A stretch of DNA of 64,000 bases, taken from positions 4,724,062-4,788,061 of the forward strand of contig OX638379.1 of the NCBI GenBank assembly GCA_951813605.1, read 5' to 3'. A program made the position numbers and the translations under genes. Every line of letters starts with the position of its first letter. Within the stretch, counting starts at the first letter, position 1. The notes under the pieces are model-generated. The model did no database searches. It saw only the letters and a program-made list of their open reading frames with translations, and was not told the DNA's origin. This DNA comes from an uncultured Bryobacterales bacterium. GTDB taxonomy: Bacteria; Acidobacteriota; Terriglobia; Bryobacterales; UBA6623. Positions 48,414 through 57,509 of the stretch are shown one piece after another.

Positions 48414-50357
48414 CTACGCGGAGGCATCCCGCGAGTCAATGAGCGACCTCGCCTCGGCTAGGAACTCGGACAGAGCCCGCACCCCCGTGTGGCCGGCGCG
48501 ACGATGGCGCACCGCCACTTCACCAGCCTCGGCCTCGCGCTGTCCCACGACCAGCATGTAAGGGATCTTCTGTAGCTGAGCCTCACGGATCTTGAACCCG
48601 ATCTTCTCGCTTCTGGCGTCCACTTCGACGCGCATCCCGCTTGCTTGAAGCGTTCGAGCCACCGTCTCTGCGTACTCGCCTTGGTTGTCGGTGATTGGCA
48701 GAACGATAGCCTGCACCGGTGCCAGCCACAGAGGAAACGCACCGGCATAGTGCTCGATCAGCACGCCGAAGAACCGCTCCACCGAGCCCCACAGTGCACG
48801 GTGGACCATCATCGGCTGGTGCGACTTGCCATCAGTGCCGATATATTCCAAGCCGAATCGACGGGGTAGGTTGAAGTCGAACTGGACCGTGGAGAGCTGC
48901 CAGGACCGACCGATGGCGTCGACCATCTTGATGTCGATCTTGGGACCGTAGAAGGCTGCTTCGTCCGGCATCACCTTGGCGTCGATGCCGCGCTTTCGCA
49001 ACGCTTCGTGCAGACTGTCCTCAGCCAGCTTCCATTCCTCGGGCGTTCCGGCGTACTTCTCGCTCTTGCCGCCGTCCCAGGTCGAAAGCTCGACGGCGAA
49101 ATCAGCGAAGCCGAACACCTTCAGCACTTCCATCGCGAAGTCGACGCAACCGATCACCTCGGACTCGACCTGTCCCGGCGTGCAGAAGATGTGCGCGTCG
49201 TCCTGCGTGAATCCGCGCACTCGCAGCAGGCCGTGCATCACGCCCGACCGCTCGTAGCGGTAGACCGTGCCGAGTTCCGCGAGCCGCACGGGAAGGTCGC
49301 GGTAGCTGCGCAGCCGGTTCTTGTAGATCAGGATATGGAAGGGACAGTTCATCGGCTTGAGCTGGTAGAGCGAATCGTCCAACTGCATCGGCTTGAACAT
49401 GTCGTCGCTGTAGAAGTCGGCGTGGCCCGAGGTCTCCCAAAGTCCGCGCCGTGCCACGTGCGGCGTGGCTACCAAGCCGTAGCCGCGCGAAACGAGCTGG
49501 TCGCGCAGCCAGTCCTCCATGACGCGGCGGATGGTTCCGCCCTTCGGATGCCAGAAGATCAGGCCCGGCCCGGCCTGCTCCTGGACACTGAACAGGTCGA
49601 GCTCCTTCCCGAGCTTGCGGTGGTCGCGCTTCCTGGCCTCCTCGAGCCGGTCCAGATGCGCCGTGAGGTCCTTCTTCGAGAAGAAGGCCGTTCCGTACAC
49701 GCGCTGCAGGCGCTCGCGTTTCTCGTCGCCCTTCCAGTAGGCACCCGCCACCGAGAGCAGCTTGAACGCCTTGATGCGCCCCATAGAGGGCACGTGCGGA
49801 CCACGGCAGAAGTCAACGAACCCGCCGCCGGTCCTGTAGACGGAGACCAGCGGGTCGTCCGTCTTCTCCTCGATCAGCTCGCACTTCATGAACTCGCCAT
49901 GTTCCCGGTACTCGGCGAGCGCCTCGTCACGCGGGATCCAGACGCGTTCGTTCTTGGGATCACGCTTCACGATCTCCCGCATGCGAGCTTCGATCTTCGC
50001 GAGGTCTCTTGGAGTGAACGGCTTCTCGCGATACATGTCGTAGAAGAAGCCCTGCTCCGTCGGGGGGCCTACGCCAAGCTTGGTCTCGGGATACAGCTCG
50101 AGAGTCGCGGCCGCCAGCAGGTGAGCCGCGGAATGCCGGTACACCTCCAGCGCTTCCTCGTTCCGGTTGGTCAGCAGCCGCAGGCTGGCGTCCTGCTGCA
50201 AGGGAGCGGCGAGATCCGCCAGTTGCCCGTCGACCTCTGCGACCAAGGCGGCCCGAGCCAGCCCCGGACTGATCCGGCGGGCAACCTCGAGCGCTGTCGT
50301 GCCCCCGGCGACCTGCATCTGGCTGCCGTCCGGAAGGGTAACTGCGATGTTCGACAT
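48414..50357 (-). CDS. thrS: threonyl-tRNA synthetase
   Basis: ThrRS charges tRNA-Thr. The protein (647 residues from ATG 50357; a GTG at 50384 would add nine) has all domains: TGS (ITVTLPDGSQM-like start), the editing domain with HSAAHLLAAA, TGGGFVDFCRGPHVPS, and the class II core with PMNCPFHILIYKNRLRSYRDLPVRLAE (zinc Cys and His), MHGLLRVRGFTQDDAHIF, and VHRALWGSVERFFGVLIEHYAG (motif 3), each cited in parts. The anticodon-binding domain is at the C-terminus. It is last in a minus-strand cluster with the oxidoreductase and CbiX-like genes. Confidence 0.96.
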   Translation of the reverse strand: MSNIAVTLPDGSQMQVAGGTTALEVARRISPGLARAALVAEVDGQLADLAAPLQQDASLRLLTNRNEEALEVYRHSAAHLLAAATLELYPETKLGVGPPTEQGFFYDMYREKPFTPRDLAKIEARMREIVKRDPKNERVWIPRDEALAEYREHGEFMKCELIEEKTDDPLVSVYRTGGGFVDFCRGPHVPSMGRIKAFKLLSVAGAYWKGDEKRERLQRVYGTAFFSKKDLTAHLDRLEEARKRDHRKLGKELDLFSVQEQAGPGLIFWHPKGGTIRRVMEDWLRDQLVSRGYGLVATPHVARRGLWETSGHADFYSDDMFKPMQLDDSLYQLKPMNCPFHILIYKNRLRSYRDLPVRLAELGTVYRYERSGVMHGLLRVRGFTQDDAHIFCTPGQVESEVIGCVDFAMEVLKVFGFADFAVELSTWDGGKSEKYAGTPEEWKLAEDSLHEALRKRGIDAKVMPDEAAFYGPKIDIKMVDAIGRSWQLSTVQFDFNLPRRFGLEYIGTDGKSHQPMMVHRALWGSVERFFGVLIEHYAGAFPLWLAPVQAIVLPITDNQGEYAETVARTLQASGMRVEVDARSEKIGFKIREAQLQKIPYMLVVGQREAEAGEVAVRHRRAGHTGVRALSEFLAEARSLIDSRDASA

Positions 50358-50403
50358 GGGGGGCGCCGGCCCGGCGGCAGGCACCGCGCAAGACCTTCTG
50401 CTC

Positions 50404-51078
50404 TCAGTATCTCTCGAAACATTGACGCTCGTCCGCGATGCCTGCGGACCGGAGCAGCGCGCATAGGGCGGCCACCATTTCCGACTGCCCGCAGAAGTAG
50501 GCCGCGAGGTCGCTTCTCCCTGCGAGCGCCTCGGCGAAGTGATCCGTTACGCGGCCCCGCCGCCCCCGCCAGGCGGGGTCGTCGCGACTGACCGTAGGAA
50601 GGAAACGAAATCCCGCGTGCTGCGCGGCCAAGGCATCGAACTGCTCGCGGTACAGGAGCTCCTTCGAATGCCGGGCGCCAAGAACGAGCAGCGCCTCCGC
50701 CTGAGGGTTGGCCGCCAACTGCGACAGCAGAATGGCCCGCACAGGAGCGATGCCGGTGCCGGCGGCGAAGTAGACCGCAGGATCGGACGGAGCAAGAAGG
50801 CGCATCTTGCCGGCGGGCTGGCTGCACTCGACGGTGTCCCCCGGGGCCAAGCCGCGCAAGTGGCCTCCGAACTCGCCGTCGTGGCGAAGGCATAGTTCGA
50901 TTTGACGGTCTGGGAAGGGCGGCGAGGCGATCGAGTAGTAATTCCGGACCAGCGTCCCCCGAATCTCGGCTTGGAGGACGATGTGCTGGCCCGCACGGTG
51001 CGCGAAGGGCGCCTGGAAGGTGAATTGGCTGACTCGGACCGTTAACGGCTGATGGTTGATCAGGCGAATGGTGGGCAT
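50404..51078 (-). CDS. NAD(P)H-dependent ferredoxin-reductase-like flavoprotein
   Basis: The 224-residue protein starts at ATG 51078 after AGAGAAG. The FAD-binding domain has the RNYYSIASPP motif (RxYS type) and GGHLRGLAPGDTVECSQPAGKM. The NAD(P)-binding domain has YFAAGTGIAPVRAIL, LGARHSKELLYREQF and the terminal AAYFCGQSEMVAAL, all typical of flavodoxin/ferredoxin--NAD(P) reductases and oxygenase reductase components. There is no fused 2Fe-2S domain, so a separate electron carrier is required. It lies between a CbiX-like chelatase gene and thrS on the same strand. The electron acceptor is unknown; a role in tetrapyrrole metabolism is possible from the neighbour only. Confidence 0.9.
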   Translation of the reverse strand: MPTIRLINHQPLTVRVSQFTFQAPFAHRAGQHIVLQAEIRGTLVRNYYSIASPPFPDRQIELCLRHDGEFGGHLRGLAPGDTVECSQPAGKMRLLAPSDPAVYFAAGTGIAPVRAILLSQLAANPQAEALLVLGARHSKELLYREQFDALAAQHAGFRFLPTVSRDDPAWRGRRGRVTDHFAEALAGRSDLAAYFCGQSEMVAALCALLRSAGIADERQCFERY

Positions 51079-51138
51079 TCGAATCTTCTCTTGGCGCGGA
51101 GCCAAGCCTACGTGCGGACGCCAGGGACCGCCAGGGCC

Positions 51139-51537
51139 CTAGGCCTCTTCCGGGCCCCCGGAGACCATCGCGCGCGCCCTGTCGGCGAGAATGCCCGCCA
51201 AGGCGGGATGCCCGTCCAGCGGCGGGGACGCTTCCAGACGCAATTCCGGATGCGCGGCACGGATACTGGCCACCAGGCGCGGAAGATCCTCGGTGAGGTG
51301 CCGCCCCATGGTCAGGAAGTACGGCGTGACAAGAATCCGTCGAACCCCCTGCGCCGCGAGGTCCGCGACAGCGGCGGCCAGCGTTGGGTCAGCTAGCTCG
51401 AGGAACGCAGTTCGGTATACGGGCATGGCGGCACGCCTGGACGCCTCGCGAGCGACCGCCCGCACCGCGTCATTGGCCGCGGTCACGCGCGATCCGTGCG
51501 CGAACACGACAAGGCCGATCGTTTGGTTTCCGCTCAA
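51139..51537 (-). CDS. small CbiX-like sirohydrochlorin chelatase
   Basis: The 132-residue protein starts at TTG 51537 with GAGAG about six bases upstream; the longer frame runs through the promoter of the divergent transporter gene. The LVVFAHGSR motif (catalytic His near residue 14) and VTPYFLTMGRHLTEDLP (second His) are the hallmarks of short CbiX/SirB chelatases that insert cobalt or iron into sirohydrochlorin. Length fits the archaeal-type CbiXS, which works as a dimer. No other cobalamin or siroheme genes are in the window. Only 18 bases separate its start from that of the divergent symporter gene. Confidence 0.8.
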   Translation of the reverse strand: MSGNQTIGLVVFAHGSRVTAANDAVRAVAREASRRAAMPVYRTAFLELADPTLAAAVADLAAQGVRRILVTPYFLTMGRHLTEDLPRLVASIRAAHPELRLEASPPLDGHPALAGILADRARAMVSGGPEEA

Positions 51538-51555
51538 GGTATACTCTCGATTCCG

Positions 51556-53139
51556 ATGGACGCTCTCATTATCACCGTCTATTTCATCGCCGTCTTCGGG
51601 GTGGGATTCTACCACTCCCGGAACAAGAACACGACGACTGAGTACTTCCTCGCCGGCAAGCATATCGGCTGGTTCGCGGTCGGGGCCACGCTGTTTTCCA
51701 CCAACATCGGGAGCGAGCACGTGATCGGCTTGGCGGGCTCCGGCGCATCGAGCGGCTTGGCCGTGGGCACCTACGAGTGGTCGGCCAGCTTCTGCCTGCT
51801 GCTGCTGGGCTGGATCTTCATCCCGCAGTACCTCCGAAGCGGGATCTTCACGATGCCGGAGTTTCTCGAGAAGCGATTCAGCCCGGGCTGCCGCTGGTAT
51901 CTGACTACCGTTTCGCTACTTGCGTACGTTCTGACGAAAATCTCCGTGGCGCTCTTCGCCGCCGGCATACTCGCACGCGAGATCTTCGGCTGGGACTACA
52001 TGACGACAGCAGTCCTGCTGGTGATAGCTACCGGTATCTACACCATTTCCGGGGGTCTATCGGCGGTGATCTACACCGACCTGCTGCAGGCGTTCATCAT
52101 GATCGGCGGTTCGGCCTTCCTGGCTTGGCTGGGCTTGAGCGAGGCGGGCGGGTTCTCCGCTCTGCGGGAAGCCTTGCCGGATGACTTCTTCCACATCGTC
52201 AAGGACATCAACCATCCGGAATACCCATGGCTCGGGACAACGCTCGGCACCATGATCCTCGGCACCTGGTACTGGTGCACCGACCAGGTGATCGTCCAAA
52301 AGACGCTCAGCGCGCGCAGCCTTCCGCACGCTCGGGGCGGCACGATCTTCGCGTCGGCATTGAAGATCCTTCCAGTGTTCATCCTAGTGCTGCCGGGGTT
52401 GATCGCCAGGGCTCTCTGGCCCGCCGAGGCAACTGGAGACACAGCGTTTCCGCTGCTTGTGGAGCGGCTGCTGCCACCCGGCCTCTCCGGGCTGATGATC
52501 GCGGCCCTGCTGGCGGCTCTGATGTCCTCGCTGAGCAGCGTCCTGAATTCGTGCTCGACCCTCGTAACGATGGACGTCTACAAGAAGCTGCGCCCCGAGG
52601 CCAGCGAGAAACGGCTCGTGTTCGTGGGGAGACTGGTCACGGGCTGCGTTGTGCTGCTCAGCATCTTGTGGATCCCGATGATCCGCTACCTCAGCGGCGA
52701 GGTCTACCAATACCTTCAGAGCGTGCAAGCGTACATTGGCGCACCGATCACCGCGACCTTCCTGCTGGGCATCCTGTGGCGGGGAGGGACCTCTCGCGCC
52801 GCGATCTCGACACTAATCGTGGGGGGGCTTGCGGGTGCCGGGAGATTCTCGCTCGACATCCTTTCCAAGGCGTACGGGATGGATCTTGGCGTGCTCAACG
52901 GATTGGTGCAGATCCCGTTCCTGAATTACAGCGTCGGAGTCTTCGCCGGCTGCCTGGTCCTGTTCTGGGCAGTCAGCAAATTGGACGAAAAGCCGGTCGT
53001 CGCCCGCATTGCAGGCCTGACAGTCGATTGGGACCGCCGCAGGGCGTCCGCCGGCAAAGACGGCACAGACAAGCTCCTCGGCTGGCTTTCCGCGGCAGTG
53101 GGACTGGCTGTGCTGATGCTGTGGTTCCACTTCCGGTAG
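51556..53139 (+). CDS. sodium:solute symporter (SSS family)
   Basis: The 527-residue protein begins at ATG 51556 (MDALIITVYFIAVFGVGF) and contains about thirteen to fourteen membrane helices. SSS features include NKNTTTEYFLAGKHIGWFAVGATLFSTNIGSEHVIGLAG at the start, GGLSAVIYTDLLQAFIMIGG, and SGLMIAALLAALMSSLSSVLNSCSTL, the last holding the Na2-site serines (all cited in parts). It resembles SGLT-like sugar/solute symporters. The transported solute is unknown, but no sugar-degrading operon is attached. It is divergent from the CbiX-like gene. Confidence 0.92.
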   Translation: MDALIITVYFIAVFGVGFYHSRNKNTTTEYFLAGKHIGWFAVGATLFSTNIGSEHVIGLAGSGASSGLAVGTYEWSASFCLLLLGWIFIPQYLRSGIFTMPEFLEKRFSPGCRWYLTTVSLLAYVLTKISVALFAAGILAREIFGWDYMTTAVLLVIATGIYTISGGLSAVIYTDLLQAFIMIGGSAFLAWLGLSEAGGFSALREALPDDFFHIVKDINHPEYPWLGTTLGTMILGTWYWCTDQVIVQKTLSARSLPHARGGTIFASALKILPVFILVLPGLIARALWPAEATGDTAFPLLVERLLPPGLSGLMIAALLAALMSSLSSVLNSCSTLVTMDVYKKLRPEASEKRLVFVGRLVTGCVVLLSILWIPMIRYLSGEVYQYLQSVQAYIGAPITATFLLGILWRGGTSRAAISTLIVGGLAGAGRFSLDILSKAYGMDLGVLNGLVQIPFLNYSVGVFAGCLVLFWAVSKLDEKPVVARIAGLTVDWDRRRASAGKDGTDKLLGWLSAAVGLAVLMLWFHFR

Positions 53140-53216
53140 GCCTCAGTCCGGGGGCAGCGGAATGATCGTTCCGTCGTCGCCCCGCAGAGCTCCTGCTTGC
53201 AGCGTCCGGGGCTAAG

Positions 53217-54635
53217 ATGACGGGGGTGCTCTGGCATAGAGTCGGTTCGATCGGCGTCTGCGCGCTCGTGCTGACCGGCTGTTCCGGCGGCATCGAAAGA
53301 GAGTTGCCGGCAATCCCGGCGGTTGCCGCGGAAGACTTTCCGCGTCCCGCCAGAGACACTGCCGAGCGCCGCATTCGGGCCGCCACTGAGAATCCGACCG
53401 ACCCCTGGGCGAACGGAGACCTCGCGATGATCCTCCACGCCCACGAGCAAGTCGAGGCGGCCGTGACGCTGTACCGCCGCGCCGAAGCGCTCTCCGGGGG
53501 TGAGTTCCGCTGGACCTACCTGCTGGGTGTCGCGCAGCAGCAGGGCGGCAGCAACCAAGAGGCGTCCGAGTCGTTTCGCCGGGCCCTGGCGAAGCGCCGC
53601 TACGGCCCGGCGGGAATTCGACTCGGCGAGACTCTGGCGGCCGCCCAGAGGCTAGACGAAGCGCGAAACGCCCTTCACGAAGCCTTGGATTCCGGAGGCA
53701 ATCAAGCGGCTGCAGCCTACGGCCTTGGCCGGGTGCTGCTGGATCTCGGGGACGCAAGCGCGGCAATTCCATTGCTTGAAAGGGCGGTCTCGCTCGCTCC
53801 GGATTCCGGCGCCGCGCGTTACGCCCTCGGCTCGGCCCTGCGCGCCGCAGGCGATGAAGACGCGGCGGAACGAATTCTTCGCACGGTGGGCGGAGCGGAC
53901 GACACGAAGCCGGCGCTGGACGATCCGGTGTTGGCGAGAGTTCGGGAACTGGCGGCGGACGAGCATCACTTCCTCAATTTGGGCAAGTCCCTCGAAGCGA
54001 AGGGAGCAGTCGCCGACGCCATTGCAGCGTACGAGCGAGCGCTCGCAATCAACCCGAGAATGGCCTCGGCGCACGCCAACCTTGTAGGCGCTTACGGACG
54101 CATGGGCGATGCCGCCAAAGCGGAAGTTCATTACAACGCGGCGCGCTCCATCGACTCGAGCATTGAAGAACTCCATAACAATTGGGGCGTGCTGCAGGCT
54201 GCTAGGCTGGATCCGGCCGCCGCCGCGGCGGCGTTCCGTCAGGCTCTAGCGATCAACCCGCAATCGGCGAAGGCGCACGCCAACCTCGGTGTCGCGCTGA
54301 CGGAACTGGGGGATCCTCGAGAGGCTGCCCGGCACTTCCGGGAGGCAGTGGCTAGTGACCCGACCAACCGATCGGCGCGCATGAATCTCGGCACAATGGC
54401 TCTAGCTGCGGACCACCCGGCGGAAGCAGCCGAGCACCTCGAGGCCGCGCTCGGAGCCGATGGTGACGGGAGCGAGCCGTTCATTCGGTACACGCTCGGT
54501 CACGCCTACCTCCAAACCGGACGCGTCGACGAGGCGAGGCGGTCCATGGACGAGGCCTTGCGCTTGGCGACCACGAACGGCATGGAAGACCTGGCCACCA
54601 GAATCCGGCAGGACATTGGGTCGTTCTCGCAGTAG
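53217..54635 (+). CDS. TPR repeat lipoprotein
   Basis: The 472-residue protein has a lipoprotein signal (SIGVCALVLTGC, lipobox Cys near 22). About eleven tetratricopeptide repeats follow, for example AAYGLGRVLLDLGDASAAIPLLERAV, HFLNLGKSLEAKGAVADAIAAYERAL, HANLGVALTELGDPREAARHF and IRYTLGHAYLQTGRVDEARRSM (given in parts). TPR units form superhelical scaffolds for protein partners, here presumably on the outer face of the inner membrane or inner face of the outer membrane. It follows the symporter gene by 77 bases and may share its transcript. No catalytic domain is visible. Confidence 0.85.
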   Translation: MTGVLWHRVGSIGVCALVLTGCSGGIERELPAIPAVAAEDFPRPARDTAERRIRAATENPTDPWANGDLAMILHAHEQVEAAVTLYRRAEALSGGEFRWTYLLGVAQQQGGSNQEASESFRRALAKRRYGPAGIRLGETLAAAQRLDEARNALHEALDSGGNQAAAAYGLGRVLLDLGDASAAIPLLERAVSLAPDSGAARYALGSALRAAGDEDAAERILRTVGGADDTKPALDDPVLARVRELAADEHHFLNLGKSLEAKGAVADAIAAYERALAINPRMASAHANLVGAYGRMGDAAKAEVHYNAARSIDSSIEELHNNWGVLQAARLDPAAAAAAFRQALAINPQSAKAHANLGVALTELGDPREAARHFREAVASDPTNRSARMNLGTMALAADHPAEAAEHLEAALGADGDGSEPFIRYTLGHAYLQTGRVDEARRSMDEALRLATTNGMEDLATRIRQDIGSFSQ

Positions 54636-55621
54636 CTGCTGCGTTGGAGATTCCTGACTCGCACTATCGGTCGTATCCCGGTTTGGAAGCCGATCCGCCC
54701 TCGAGATCTGCGCCCGCTAGAAATAGCGGGGCTCGGTTGGATCCAAGTGTTTCAGCCTGCACTGCCCTCGGCCACCAAGCTGCGTCTGGACAGCGGATTG
54801 CAACGCCTGGGTGGCCGCACCAGCCGAACCGGCTCGATCCCCAATTCACTGGCCGCCGCAATGAAAGCATCCTCGTGCGCCATCCACCGGATCCCATCCG
54901 CCACGTCAGGTCGCAAATCCCCTGGGACTCCGCTCGCCAGCGCAGTGACCCGTTCGCTTCAACCAATGCTCTCCGCGGCCCTGGAAACGGTCAAGCAAAG
55001 GGGCTGGGGCCGCAGGGTACGCTCGACAAGCGACAGTTTAGCCAGGGATTGAGGACCCTGTCGTGCTTGCGCTTTGCACGGCACGTCCGACCTGGAAACC
55101 TCGACGTTCGGAAGGCTGCTGGGACAAGGCTTGGGTCATCCGCGCACGGCGTTCGGCGGCGCGCCGAACGCCGTCAGGATCAGTCAGATCCATCGATTCT
55201 ACCGGTGGACGTGGGAGTTTGGCTCCCGCCTCACCGTGCTCGATGCGGTGGAGTCCGCGCTCGGGCGCGCGAGCGCGATTTGAACGGGGCGGAGGCCGAC
55301 GGCCTCTCCGAGGCAGGCACGGTTCTTGCCAGCTCTTTCGAGCGGCTGTGACGCCGATCCAGCTCGTCACACTGGACCATTTGCTGATCCCCCGCAACGC
55401 TTGCATGCGCCTGCATCCAAGCGACAATGGCGTCGTGGCTCTGCCGCACAAGCAAGGCCGCGGGCCAGTCCGAGGGCCAGTCCGAGGGCCCCTCCAAGCC
55501 AATCGCATGAGTTCCGGAAGTCTCCAAGTGCGGACCGTCCGCGACGAAGGGATCGGCTCGATAGCCCCCACCCGCCCGCCTGACTTGCTCGCCGGGCCGG
55601 TTCCCGCGGGCCAGAGCCATC
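54636..55621. other. gene-poor interval
   Basis: About 1 kb with overlapping open frames on both strands and no recognisable family. A minus-strand piece at 55231-55671 (including AIVAWMQAHASVAGDQQ) is mildly protein-like. A short tandem repeat lies at 55462-55490. Confidence 0.4.
55462..55490. repeat. tandem repeat, 12-base unit
   Basis: The unit gggccagtccga occurs twice (55462-55473, 55474-55485), followed by gggcc. Confidence 0.9.
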
Positions 55622-56059
55622 CTAGCCACGTTCCGTGCGCCCGCCCGGAGCCGGCCCGCAGTGCCTGTCACGCTCTCTTGCGCTGCAGCTGGTCCTCAAG
55701 ACCCACAGATCGGCCACCCTGTCGCCTCTAAACGTGAAAAGGGCGCATCCTTTCCACCGCAGGCGCTCGCCGCTGGGCTCGTAGCCCATGAATCGGCCTC
55801 TGTGAATGCCGCCGAAGCTCATCTTCGCGAAGACCCTGTCCCCTTCCTCGACAAGCTCCTCGATGACGCACCGATAGTCGCGCAGCGCGGTGTGAACCAT
55901 GTCGAGATACTCCGCAAACCCTTGATGCCCCCGCTTCTCGTCTCCCAGGGATCCGCGGAAAGTGCAATTCTCGTGGAGGACGCTGGGTATCGCGTCCAGA
56001 TCGCGGCCGTTCCAGACGACTTGGTAGAACTTGCGAACCTGCGCCTTGCGGACAGTCAT
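55622..56059 (-). CDS. SnoaL-like (NTF2 fold) ester-cyclase-type protein, C-terminus frameshifted
   Basis: The 145-residue reading has the SnoaL/ester-cyclase pattern: FYQVVWNGRDLDAIPSVLHENCTFRG, GHQGFAEYLDMVHTALRDY, VFAKMSFGGIHRGRFMG and FTFRGDRVADLWVL. Family members usually end soon after WVL with a GD-Q-L helix. Here the frame changes to an unrelated Arg/Cys-rich tail, while the next frame reads DQLQRKRA and stops at 55669-55671. A one-base loss near 55700 thus seems to have replaced the last dozen residues. The protein may still fold. A second NTF2-like gene lies upstream on the same strand, 157 bases away. Confidence 0.75.
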   Translation of the reverse strand: MTVRKAQVRKFYQVVWNGRDLDAIPSVLHENCTFRGSLGDEKRGHQGFAEYLDMVHTALRDYRCVIEELVEEGDRVFAKMSFGGIHRGRFMGYEPSGERLRWKGCALFTFRGDRVADLWVLRTSCSARERDRHCGPAPGGRTERG

Positions 56060-56216
56060 CCCGCGCTCCTCTGAATCTCATTCACTTCAACCACTTCTCG
56101 TCGACACCCAAGACGGGGTTGCATAGGGGGGTTGGGTTTAGCCGGACCGGCCCAATCGAGGTCCATCCTTGGAATCCGCCTCATTGGAACGCGCTGAGGC
56201 GAGATCCGGTAAAGAA

Positions 56217-56765
56217 CTATTGCTGCCCTTCCACAACTGGACGGCCGGAGTAGTGGACGTGAATGAGTTCCCATTGCCCGCCGTCCGTCCGACGGCAGAC
56301 CTGTGACTCCCGACCCTTAGTCTGTATCGCAACCCCATCTTCTCGCCGGATTGCGTCGAATTCCCAGTTGAACTCGGCAACTGCGGTGTCCCCGAAAAGG
56401 TTGACGGCAACATCAAGCGGCACCAACTTCCGTTCCGAGAATGCGTCTCTCATTGCCTTTTCGTAGACGTTCGCCACGATCGCGTCCCAGCCAGTCTCGT
56501 GACCCATTGGGTTAATGAACGAAACCTGATCTGATTTCAGCCAGACGTCGCCTGCAAGCGCAGTATCAGCGTCGTTGATCGATTGGACGTACCGGCCGAC
56601 GAGCGCACTGACGGCGGCCACGTCAGCATCGTGACCGCTCCCGATCTCCGCAGATCTCTTGGTCGCTTCGGGGATCGGACCGCACGCAATTGCAGCGGCG
56701 ATCGCGAGCCATGCCGCCGATGACTGCCAGCCAAGCCGTCTGGAGGCGGAATTCAAAAGCGCCAT
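56217..56765 (-). CDS. NTF2-like (SnoaL/DUF4440 type) lipoprotein
   Basis: I start at ATG 56765 (MALLNSASRRLGWQ), giving 182 residues; the frame is open for 178 more codons upstream but reads antisense to the DUF420 gene. The signal ends with IAAAIAC, a lipobox. The mature part has the NTF2-like pattern: VSALVGRYVQSINDADTALAGDVW, VSFINPMGHETGWDAI, AVNLFGDTAVAEFNWEF and the final WELIHVHYSGRP strand. Such proteins act as ligand-binding or as SnoaL-type enzymes; none can be assigned here. The DUF420 gene lies 258 bases upstream on the opposite strand. Confidence 0.78.
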   Translation of the reverse strand: MALLNSASRRLGWQSSAAWLAIAAAIACGPIPEATKRSAEIGSGHDADVAAVSALVGRYVQSINDADTALAGDVWLKSDQVSFINPMGHETGWDAIVANVYEKAMRDAFSERKLVPLDVAVNLFGDTAVAEFNWEFDAIRREDGVAIQTKGRESQVCRRTDGGQWELIHVHYSGRPVVEGQQ

Positions 56766-57023
56766 CCTGAAATCGAGCGTACCATGCCGGAGCAGTTCTC
56801 CGGTCGCTGCCGGCAGCTCGGCACGAGGCCTGGGAACCGGATGCTTCCCGGTCGCCGCCGCACTGCGAGCCGGCATGGTTTCCTGGGCTGCATGTCCCAA
56901 CGCCCTCGGGCACGGCACCCTGCGGATAAGCGAGCTCGCAGGCCGGTTGAGCACCAATGCCGACTCAGTGCCTTGGGTCCCGTTGGCATCGTGCGAACGA
57001 CCGTCTAGGATAGTGGGCTCATT

Positions 57024-57488
57024 GTGGCCACGGGCTTTCTCGGGACAAGAGCGGACACTCTGGTGGACATCGCCATTGTGTTCTTGCTCGCCGCGCCGTT
57101 CTTGATGGCCTGCGCGGTGCGACTCGCCCGGCAGCACCGGCACCGCTCGCACCGGAACCTCCAGCTCACGGTGTTCCTGGCGGGTATAGCTGCGATCCTG
57201 CTGCTCGAGGTCAGCATCCGTTTCGGAGGCGCCGCCGAGGCCTATCGAGAGAGCTCGCTGTACGGCCATCCAATGGTTGCGTGGCTCTTTGCCGTCCACC
57301 TCTTGATTGCCTTGCCGACGTTCGGCAGCTGGTGCGTTTTGGTGATCGCTTCAGTCCGGCGCTTCTCTGGCGAGCTGCCGGGCTCGTTCAGTCCGAAGCA
57401 CCGGCGATGGGGCGCGCTTACCTACATGGGAGTGTGGCTGACCTGCATCACGGGCACCGGCCTCTATGTGATCGGCTTCGTGCTCTGA
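57024..57488 (+). CDS. DUF420 family membrane protein
   Basis: The 154-residue protein has four membrane helices (about 13-31, 47-62, 84-105 and 131-152) with His residues facing the membrane edges (QHRHRSHRNLQLTV, YGHPMVAWLFAVHLLIA, PKHRRWGALTYMGVWLTCITG). This arrangement is that of DUF420/YozB-type proteins, which resemble subunits or assembly factors of haem-copper oxidases. The start is GTG 57024. No cytochrome oxidase genes are nearby, so a role in respiration is only suggested by the family. It stands alone on the plus strand, divergent from the NTF2-like lipoprotein. Confidence 0.82.
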   Translation: MATGFLGTRADTLVDIAIVFLLAAPFLMACAVRLARQHRHRSHRNLQLTVFLAGIAAILLLEVSIRFGGAAEAYRESSLYGHPMVAWLFAVHLLIALPTFGSWCVLVIASVRRFSGELPGSFSPKHRRWGALTYMGVWLTCITGTGLYVIGFVL

Positions 57489-57509
57489 GGGTCGGCTGCG
57501 GAGGGCCTT

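Noticed and set aside
49008..50591. Plus-strand open frame of 527 codons across thrS
   Set aside because: It is the antisense of a complete threonyl-tRNA synthetase gene and shows no family resemblance.
56766..57299. N-terminal extension of the NTF2-like lipoprotein
   Set aside because: It would overlap the DUF420 gene and place the signal peptide internally.
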